From Ziziphus jujuba (Eukaryota; Streptophyta; Magnoliopsida; Rosales; Rhamnaceae), in contig NC_083389.1 in NCBI RefSeq assembly GCF_031755915.1, forward strand, positions 24,675,001 through 24,739,000: a DNA stretch of 64,000 nucleotides, in the 5' to 3' direction. Each line of letters begins with the position of its first letter. Position 1 is the first letter of the stretch. The position numbers and the translations under genes are program-made. Of this stretch, positions 55,953 through 64,000 are shown in pieces. The notes beneath the pieces were generated by a model that had not been told where the DNA came from, made no database searches, and saw nothing but the letters and a program-made list of their open reading frames with translations.

Positions 55953-58900
55953 TTAATTAAGATCATCCAAGTAGAGGCTAGTCTCAAGCACTCCACCTTC
56001 ATAATATGGCTTCAACCACTGCCCATTCACCTTAAAACTTTCATGTCTCGATTTGGTGATTTCAATGGCTCCACTTGGAAAAATTGGTACAATCTCATAT
56101 GGTCCACTCCATCTTGATCGTAATTTACCTGGAAACAATTTAAGTCTAGAGTTATAAAGAAGTACCTTTTGTCCAACATGAAAGTTCCTCTTTTTAATCA
56201 TCTTGTCATGCCATCTCTTTGTCTTTTCTTTATAAATCTTTGCATTCTCAAAAGCATCCATCCTAAATTCTTCAAGTTCATCCAATTGCAATAGCCTATT
56301 CTTGCCCACAGCCTCTTGATCAAAATTGAGAAACTTGGTTGCCCAATATGCTTTATGCTCCAATTCTACAGGAAGATGACATTCCTTACCAAAAACCAAT
56401 TTATACGGACAAGTACCAATAGGGGTTTTGTAGGCGGTCTGGTATGCCCGAAGTGCATCATCTAGCTTTAAGCTCCAATCCTTTCTTGAAGGATTGACCG
56501 CCTTCTCCAAAATCCTCTTTATTTCCCTGTTTGAAATATCTACTTACCCACTAGTTTGTGGGTGGTAAGGAGTAGCAATTTTATGTTTAACACCATATGT
56601 AGCAAGAATGGATTCAAATTGTTTGTTGTAAAAATGAGTGCCGCCATCCCTAATGATTGCTCGGGGTGTACCAAATCTAGTAAAAATGTATTTTTTAAAA
56701 ATTTCACTACAACTGGTGCATCATTAGTAGGTAGTGCACTAGCTTCAACCCATTTAGAAACATAATCCACAGCAACTAAAATATATTTATTACCACAAGA
56801 AGAAGGAAAAGGACCCATGAAATCAATACCTCAAACATCAAACAATTCTACCTCAAGGATATTCTTCAAAGGCATCTCATTCTTCCTTAATATGTTCCCG
56901 GTTCTTTGGCACCTATCACACCCTTACAGATAAATATTACTATCTTTAAACATAGACGGCCAATAAAATCCAAAATTTAAAATTTTTGCTATTGTTTTTC
57001 TAGTCCCAAGATGCCTCCCATATTCACTAGAATGACAACTTTTAATAATGGGCATTATCTCTTCTCTAGGAACACACTTCCTAATTATACCATCGGCACA
57101 CTTCTTAAAAAGATAAGAAGGGTCATCCCAAAAATAATACCTAATTTCCTTAAGAAACGTATGCTTTTCATATGGTTTTTCCAAACTAGGTGGCATAACA
57201 TTAGTAACCAAATAATTAACAATGTCAGCATACCAAGGTACATCGAACACACCATCAACCCTAAACATTCTTTCATCCGGAAAACACTCTTCTATGTCTC
57301 TTTCTTCTTTTTCCTCACTCAATTCCAACCTAGACAAGTGATCAGCTACTAGGTTTTCTACTCCTTTTTTATTCAAAATTTCTAAATCAAACTCTTGAAG
57401 TAACAAAACCCATCTAATTAACCTAGGTTTAGACTCTTTCTTACTCATGAGGTACTTAATTGCACTATGATCGGTATAGACAATGGTCTTAGAACCTAAC
57501 AAATATGCTTTAAACTTATCAAAAGCAAAGACAATGGCAAGCATCTCTTTCTTAGGAGTAGCATAATTAAGTTAAGCATCATTCAAAGTTCTTGAAGCAT
57601 AATAAATAACATGCAATTTTTTATCTTTCTTTTGTCCCAAATCAGCTCCTATAGCATAATCACTAGCATCACACATAATTTCAAAACGTAGATTCCAATA
57701 AGGAGCACATATAATAGGATCACATATTAATTTTTCTTTCAAAAGATAAAAAGCATGCATGCATTCATCATAAAAAACAAAGGGAACATCTTTATTCAAC
57801 AAGTTACAAAGAGGTTTAGTTATCTTGGAAAAATCCTTAATAAATTTCCTATAAAAGCCCGCATGCGCAAGAAAAATCCTAATACCTTTTATTGAAGTCG
57901 GTGGAGGCAATTTCTCTATAACTTCTATTTTAGCTTTATCTACCTCAATTCCCCTTTTAGAAGCCTTGTGACCTAAAACTATGCCCTCTTGAACCATAAA
58001 GTGACATTTTTCCCAATTAAGCACAAGATTAGTTTCTTTACACCTTAAAAGAACCCTAGATAAATTTTTCAGGCAAGAAGTAAAAGAATCACCAAATACA
58101 CTAAAATCATCCATAAAAATTTCAATGATATCTTCTACCATATCCGAAAAGATGGACATCATACACCTTTGAAAGGTTGCAGGTGCATTGCATAAACCAA
58201 AAGGCATCCTTCTATAGGCAAAAGTTCCATAAGGACAAGTAAAAGTAGTCTTTTCTTGATCATCAGGGCAATAGCTATTTGATTGTAACCGCTATAACCA
58301 TCTAGAAAACAATAATATTCCTTACCAGCTAACCTTTCTAACATTTGATTAATGAATGGTAAAGGAAAATGGTCTTTTCTTGTGGCCTTATTAAGCTTCC
58401 TGTAATCAATACATACTCTCCACCCAGTAACTAACCTAATAGGTATATAAGCTCACTCTTATCATTCTTTTGCATAGTCATCCCACCTTTCTTAGGAACT
58501 GCTTGAATAGGACTTACACAATTACTATCCGAAATAGGATAGACAATCCCGGCATCTAAAAGCTTTAAAATCTCGCCACGAACCACTTCCTTAATATTAG
58601 GATTAAGCCTCCTTTGATGTTCTACAGTCGGTTTATGGTCTTCCTCCATAAGTATTTTGTGCATACAAATAGAGGGGCTAATACCCTTAATATCAACTAT
58701 AGTCCAACCTAGTGTAGTTTTATATTCCCTTAAGACTTCTAAAAGTTTGGCTTCTTGGTCCTCACTAAGGGCAGATAAAATTATTACCAAAAGGGTATTA
58801 TTAAATCCTAGAAAAGCATATTTTAAATGACTAGGTAGTGGCTTCAAATCAATTATAGGTGGGTCCTCCACACTTGGCATCTTTGTAGGTCCACTCTCAC

Positions 58901-60420
58901 CTAAGTCCTCAAACTTTCTAACATAATCTACCTCACAGTGGGTGGCTATATCTATGATGTTACACTCTTGTTTTTCTTCTTCTTCACATGGTCTAAATAA
59001 CTCACCCAATCCTAAGGGATCTAAATTACTTTCCTTTGCCATATCATTTACCAATTCATTACATGCATCAACAAGAAAGTAGGAAGAAATTTCATCAAGA
59101 TTAGGAAATCTAACAACATTAGGGATTTGAAAACTTGCCTCCTCATTGAGTACTCTAAGGGTTACTTGCCTTCGTTGAACATCAATGAGGGCACACTTGG
59201 CTGCAAGAAATGGTCTTCCAAGAATGATTGGAATGTTGTCATCTTCCTCCATATTAAGTATCACAAAATCTGCAGGGAATATGAACTTGTTTACTTTTAC
59301 AAGTACATCCTCCAATATTTCCCTTAGCCTTTTGATGCTTCAATCGGCCATTTGAAGAGTCACTGTGGTAGGCTTCACATCTCCCACTCCAAGCTTCCTG
59401 TAAATGCTATATGGCATCAAATTAATACTAGCATCTAAATCATAAAGAGCCATAAAATTATAATGTCCAATGTTACATGGGATATCAAAGCTTCCCGGAT
59501 CTTTTAACTTGGGTGGAATCCTATGGTGTAACCTAGCACTACTCTCCTCACTCAAAGCTACTAACTCATAATTCTCCCACCTCCTCTTGTTTGACAATAT
59601 CTCCTTCAAAAACTTAACATAGGAAGGCATTTGTTTTAAGGCATCTATGAAAGGGATAAATACATGCAATTTCTTAAATAAATCAAGAAAATTTTTAAAT
59701 TGATTATCTAACTTTGCATTCCTAAAGCTAGATGGGAAAGGTGGAGGTGGGGTCTTCTTGTAGGCTTGATTCTTCTCCTCATCTTTGTCGTGCTTGTCAA
59801 TAGGTTTGCTTAGGTAAGGTGCTGGCTCAACTTTTTGTGATTTAATTGGTGAGCCCTCGGCCTCTCTTGCATGTGGTGGTATGTACTTTGTTGGTGGAGA
59901 CTTCATGGCATCACTTGAACCTTCATCTTTTCTCCTATCAGCCTCATTATGCTCCACATTTGATTTTGAGTTGTCATGTGTGGCCAAGTCTAATGTTGAG
60001 TCTATGGGGCTCTCCTCATCTTCATCATCAAGAATCATCATCCCTTCATCACTTTCTTTAGGCTCGCCAACTTGCTTTCCACTTCTTAATGTAATGGCTT
60101 GAACCTGCTCCTTTAGGTTCTTCTCCGTTTGGCTTGGCAAAGTTCCTTGACTTCTTTGGAATTGAGTTGCTAATTGGCCTATTTGGTTTTCCAAGCTTTT
60201 GATTGTAGCCATTTGGTTGTTGAACATTTGACTATGGTTTGTCAATTGTTGCTCAGTTTTCTACATGAAATAATTAGTATTATTAGATAACTCTTTCAAG
60301 GATTGTTCAAGTGAAGAAAATTGAGTTTGAACTTGAGAAGAATTTTGATGTTCAAGTGGCGGCTTTTGGTAGAATGGAGATTGGAATTGTTGTCTTTGAA
60401 ACCCTCCGCTTTGTCCTTGA
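55953..60420 (-). pseudogene. B pol, degenerate
   Basis: Minus-strand Athila pol. Pieces in order: [18 protein letters not shown] (about 60200), protease where the Cys-Asp-Leu-Gly of A reads YDLDASINLMP (about 59405-59440; the Gly after the catalytic Asp-Leu is replaced by Asp), RT with FMDDFSVFG (about 58095), RNase [14 protein letters not shown] (about 57650), integrase zinc finger [13 protein letters not shown] (about 57000), a stop near 56924 inside the Cys pair, core [11 protein letters not shown] (about 56800), and the C-terminal part (55953-56510). TGA at about 59340 (from CGA), further stops and frameshifts near 58430, 58210, 57545, 56820 and 56540 kill the gene. Confidence 0.85.
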
Positions 60421-61307
60421 TTAGATCCTTACTATTGTTGTTAGACCATGAAAAATTTGGGTGGTTTCTCCATCCTGATTATATGTGTTAGAATATGGAT
60501 TATTTTGTTGCTTTTGAAAGTTCCCTACAAAATTAACATCATCAGAAGCAAAGGGATTTCCAACTTGACAATCCACACTATTATGATCATGAGCACCACA
60601 TAAATCACAAAATAAAAAATTATTAGTAGATTTGATAGAATTCACCCCTATTTGACCAAATTGAGTGTTCAAGGTCTTCATGAATTGGTTTGCAAGTTGA
60701 GCCCCTAAGTTGTTAATATCAACGTCTTCCACGGCCTTTACTGGACTTCTTCCATTTAGTCTCCTCTCACTTGGATATTGGTAGTTATTATGGGCCATTT
60801 CTTCAATTAATTCAAATGCTTTTGATTGCCTCTTCTTCATTAAAGAACCTCCTACAGCTGCATCTACCAATTGTTTGTTACCATAATCTAGACCATTATA
60901 GAAAATCTGTACCTGTATCTATGTTGGAAATCCATGGTGTGGGCATCTTCTTAATAGTTCCTTGAAGTGCTCCCATGCATCATACAAAGTCTCTTGGTCC
61001 CATTGACAAAAATTATTTATATCACTTTTCAATTTTGCGGTCTTTGATGGAGGAAAAAATTTGTCTAGGAATTTTGCCTCCATAGCATCCCATGTAGTGA
61101 TAGTACCTACAGGTAAAGAATTTAACCACACTTTTGCCTTGTCTCTAAGAGACCAAGGAAAAAGTCTTAATCGAAAAGCATCATCAGAAACACCATTTTG
61201 TTTAGACATATCACACAATTGAAGAAAACTAGAAATATGCATGTTAGGATCTTCATGAGGCAAACCACAAAATTGAACATTATTAAGCAAAGAAGTAGTA
61301 GATGCTT
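60421..61307 (-). pseudogene. B gag, truncated by C
   Basis: Homologous to A gag from [11 protein letters not shown] onward (61307) through the capsid-like domain ([19 protein letters not shown]), a TAG where A has W or Q near 60918, to the zinc knuckle [14 protein letters not shown] (about 60580). Near 60475 a single-base loss puts pol in another frame, within 20 bases of the spot where A has lost two bases. The start codon is beyond insertion C. Confidence 0.8.
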
Positions 61308-63049
61308 TGTTAGGTCTAAAATATTGATGATTTAATGCCATATTTATAGCTTAATATTTGTTAGTTTGTGTTAATTTGTTATGGAAAGATACTTAATTAT
61401 GTATTTTTCTTAAACTAGGTAAAAGAGGAAGAATTTTAAGAAAACAACCATAAAGATGGATTCCTTGGGTCGAATTATGGTGGGAAGCAAGATTTGAGCT
61501 CGAACAGACTAAGCATTAAAAAGATTTCAAAAAGATACCTTGAAGATTCCATAAAGATTCTATCGAGAATTTCATGGTAGAAGTGGATGTCATATGAATC
61601 CTCTCGATCTAACGATTTCAAATGTCTCGTTATTTTTGGATTTCGAGGTGCGAGCAAAGAGTTATCATCATTTAAAGTTTAGAATTTATAAAAAATAATA
61701 TTCTAGACAAATCTCCACCATTGGTTAAAAGAAGGAATCAAGGCAATTTGAGGACCAAGATAAAAACAAGTGGCAATAATTGGTTAATTTATCATTAATG
61801 AGGCACATGTCATGTCACATACTTCATTAAGGGTAAATTAGACTAATTAACTATTTTTTTTAGGAGGAATTAGATAAAAGGAAAGTAGTAGAGAGCAAGT
61901 AATATACAGTTTCCTTTTTACACATGAAATTCGTCCAACCCTTTTCATGGCCTAAAAAAGGTATCTTCCAAGACTCCCACATTGAAAATAAAGAGAGAAA
62001 AAGATTCCCAAGGTCCTATATATATAGCCCCCACCACATTGAAGGAAGATATACAAGTTTAGAGAGTTATTTAAGAGCTTTTAGGAGGCTTAAATATAAA
62101 CAAACCAAATTTTGAGAGTTTCTAAGATTTTCTTAAGGGTTCTAGGGTTTTAAAGTTTTAGAGTTTAGAAGATCAATTGGAGAGCTTGGAGGAGGCAGAG
62201 AGATGTGGGCTTGCTTGGAGAAGAAGGCTACGACTTTGAGAGCTCTTGGAGGAGAATTTCTTCAATAGTTTTTATTCCCTTTTCCTTTCCTTTCTCTTTA
62301 ATTGTGAATCTTATTATTTTTAATAATTATGGATGTTGAAATTATTTTTACCATGAACTAATTTTCATAGCTAGGGCTATGATGTAGCCCTAACTATGAA
62401 GGTTTAATTATTTTAATATATGTTGAGTTTTATTTAATTAGTAATATGTTTTGTTAATAAATCATTGGTATACTTAATGCTTTCATAGGTCGGAAGGAAT
62501 GAATGATTTTAATAATATTTGAGCTTGGAAAAGGATAATATTATGGATCTCCAATGATTTACATGAATGCATAATTGATTGGAAAATAGTTATGTCTCAT
62601 GCCATATTATTTGCTTAATCTATGCTTGATGAATTTGCATGATTTAATTTATAGGCCGGAAGGAATAAATTAGGTTATGTGAATATTATCAATTGTGAGT
62701 GGAAACTACTTTTGATTAATTTTGTGATTAAGTGTGGTTAACAAAATTACTAGTTAATTAAATTCACATATTTAATTAATTAAATTGGAATAGCTAGTGG
62801 TGAAATCAAATGCCCTAGTATTCATAATTATTCTCTCTCTTACTTGAAATTGATCTAATTTTAATTGATTGCTTTTGTTTAATTTAGTTTATTTAGTTTT
62901 CAATTGGAATCTTAAATTTTAGTTCAAATATTATCAAAACCTAATTATCTTTGGTACTTAATACTTAATCCCTTGGGTACGACAACCCTATTTTTCCACT
63001 TTATTACTTGAAAACGATTCGTGCACTTGCGAGTTGATTTTACACATCA
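61308..63049 (+). repeat. C 5' LTR
   Basis: 1742 bases, TGTTAGGTCT to TTACACATCA, with TATA run at 62016-62027 and the conserved hairpin at about 62365-62397. Confidence 0.9.
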
Positions 63050-63055
63050 AGTTTT

Positions 63056-63075
63056 TGGTGCCGTTGCCGGGGATT
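63056..63075 (+). promoter_or_regulatory. C primer binding site (one mismatch)
   Basis: TGGTGCCGTTGCCGGGGATT: the A site with one C-to-T change, 6 bases after the LTR. Confidence 0.85.
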
Positions 63076-63453
63076 AAGGCATTAATATTAATTCGGATTG
63101 GGTTTAGTAGTATTTTGAACATTGTTTTCTTATTTTAAATTTTTATATTTGTTTCTTAATTTTGGTTTTAGTGTTGCATGCTAGGGTTTTAATTTTTTGC
63201 TTGTTTGGCCAACTTGCTTTGAGTTTTTAATACTTATTTTGTGGTACTTGAAGCCAAAATTGTATTTTTAATTTATTGGTGTCTAGGTTAAAAGTTATGC
63301 ATACTTGGGGGTTTTTCTTATTTTCAACTTTTGTTAATCTTTGTTATTTTCAATTTTAGTTTGTATATTAGGGTTTAATTTTAATTGTTTGCTTATAAAA
63401 CTTGCAATTAATTTGAACCTTTGTTTTGTTAGTGTTTTCTTTTTAGGAAAATC
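63076..63453 (+). other. C leader
   Basis: T-rich leader, similar to D 8367-8717 reversed throughout and to A only in its first 200 or so bases. Confidence 0.6.
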
Positions 63454-63534
63454 ATGGAATATCAAGCTTATGGTCATCAACCTTATTGGGATTATGGGGA
63501 GCCAACTAGTTCTCCAAGTGATAATTTTGTCAAG
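63454..63534 (+). pseudogene. C short Gag-like ORF, first 27 codons
   Basis: ATG at 63454 gives MEYQAYGHQPYWDYGEPTSS and continues to NFVK, 25 of 27 residues like D. The LTR of M follows directly and supplies a stop codon (TGA). Confidence 0.7.
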
Positions 63535-64000
63535 TGATGTGTAAAATCAACTCGCAAGTGCACGAATCGTTTTCAAGTAATAAAGTGGAAAAATAGGGTT
63601 GTCATACTCAAGAGATTAAGTATTAAGTACCAAAGATAATTAGGTTTTGATAATATTTGAACGAAAATTTAAAATGGTAATTGAAAACTAAATAAACTAA
63701 ATTAAACAAAAGCAATCAATTAAAATTAGATCAATTTCAAGTAAGAGAGAGAATTGAATAATTATGAATACTAGGACATTTGATTTCACCACTACGTATT
63801 CCAATTTAATTACTTAAATATGTGAATTTAATTAACTAGTAATTTTGTTAACCACACTTAATCACAAAATTAATCAAAAGTAGTTTCCACTCACAATTGA
63901 TAATATTCACATAACCTAATTTATTCATTCCGGCCTATAAATTAAATCATGCAAATTCATCAAGCATAGATTAAGCAAATAATATGGCATGAGACATAAC
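63535..64000 (-). repeat. M: Athila LTR, minus orientation, cut by window end
   Basis: Starts TGATGTGTAAAATC and follows the reversed Athila LTR (left end of B and D). The preceding pentamer TCAAG (63530-63534) would be the target duplication. The rest of the element is outside the window. Confidence 0.85.

Larger units (their letters stand above)
52366..61307 (-). mobile_element. B: Athila element, minus strand, interrupted by C
   Basis: 3' LTR (52366-54097), 3' non-coding region, pol (55953 to about 60420) and gag (to 61307, where C is inserted). It is collinear with A but older: pol is split by stops and at least three frame changes. Its 5' LTR and gag start lie beyond C, outside the window. 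The left pentamer is ACTCT (52361-52365). Confidence 0.9.
61308..63534 (+). mobile_element. C: short-Gag Athila-type derivative, 5' part
   Basis: Plus-strand 5' LTR (61308-63049), primer site (63056-63075), leader and the first 27 codons of the short Gag-like ORF, cut by M at 63535. The left pentamer is TGCTT (61303-61307) inside B gag. LTR and early leader resemble A, but the ORF start (MEYQAYGHQPYW) matches D, not A. Confidence 0.85.

Overview
The window is plant nuclear DNA, most likely from a eudicot. The evidence is a six-exon GT-AG intron gene, a pseudogene of a plant NFRKB-type nuclear factor, and about 85-90% of the window occupied by LTR retrotransposons of plant lineages (Athila, a tRNA-iMet-primed Ty3/gypsy family, a chromovirus, and Ty1/copia). 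No bacterial operons, tRNA/rRNA genes or CRISPR arrays were seen. The species cannot be named from the sequence.

For clarity the elements are given letters. 1-10.4 kb holds degraded minus-strand Ty3/gypsy copies of one family: E1 (1-2625), E2 (3138-7822), a plus-strand remnant L (2626-2959), and a short-Gag Athila derivative D (7823-10434). 10.4-32.9 kb is one minus-strand gypsy copy, E3, which has been opened three times: by D in its 3' LTR, by the full-length plus-strand Athila element A in its pol gene (11587-23134, TSD CATTA, LTRs differing by about 3 substitutions and one 2-base indel), and by the full-length minus-strand copia element F in its 5' LTR (25919-32101, TSD GCCAT, 1034-base LTRs). 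E3 itself sits in a decayed plus-strand copia copy H (32865-about 37050), which also carries a solo LTR K (34874-35924, TSD GGAAG).

About 37.05-44.27 kb is a gene island. It holds a degenerate NFRKB-like pseudogene (plus strand, about 38391-40430) and an apparently intact six-exon gene on the minus strand (41504-43930). That gene encodes a 230-residue protein with a predicted mitochondrial presequence and two tandem RRM-like halves.

44.27-64 kb is a second nest. A minus-strand copia remnant J is opened in its LTR by chromovirus I (44378-50146, TSD CATTG, chromodomain at the pol C-terminus) and in its RNase H region by Athila copy N (50831 on). N is opened by B (minus, 52366 on), B by C (plus, 61308 on), and C by M (63535 to window end). 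This is five nested layers, three of the junctions being Athila-in-Athila.

The most unusual points are: (1) in the E/K/L family the 3' end of pol lies inside the LTR, with boundaries fixed by the TSD-flanked solo LTR; (2) copies C and D carry Athila LTRs and a tRNA-Asp primer site but start with a short Gag-like ORF, which in D contains duplicated zinc-knuckle modules; (3) E2 and E3 share the same RT-to-integrase-tail deletion junction, suggesting a mobilised deletion derivative; (4) conserved hairpins and repeated polypurine-like motifs occur in the Athila LTR and 3' non-coding region; (5) the host gene shows a clear internal duplication.
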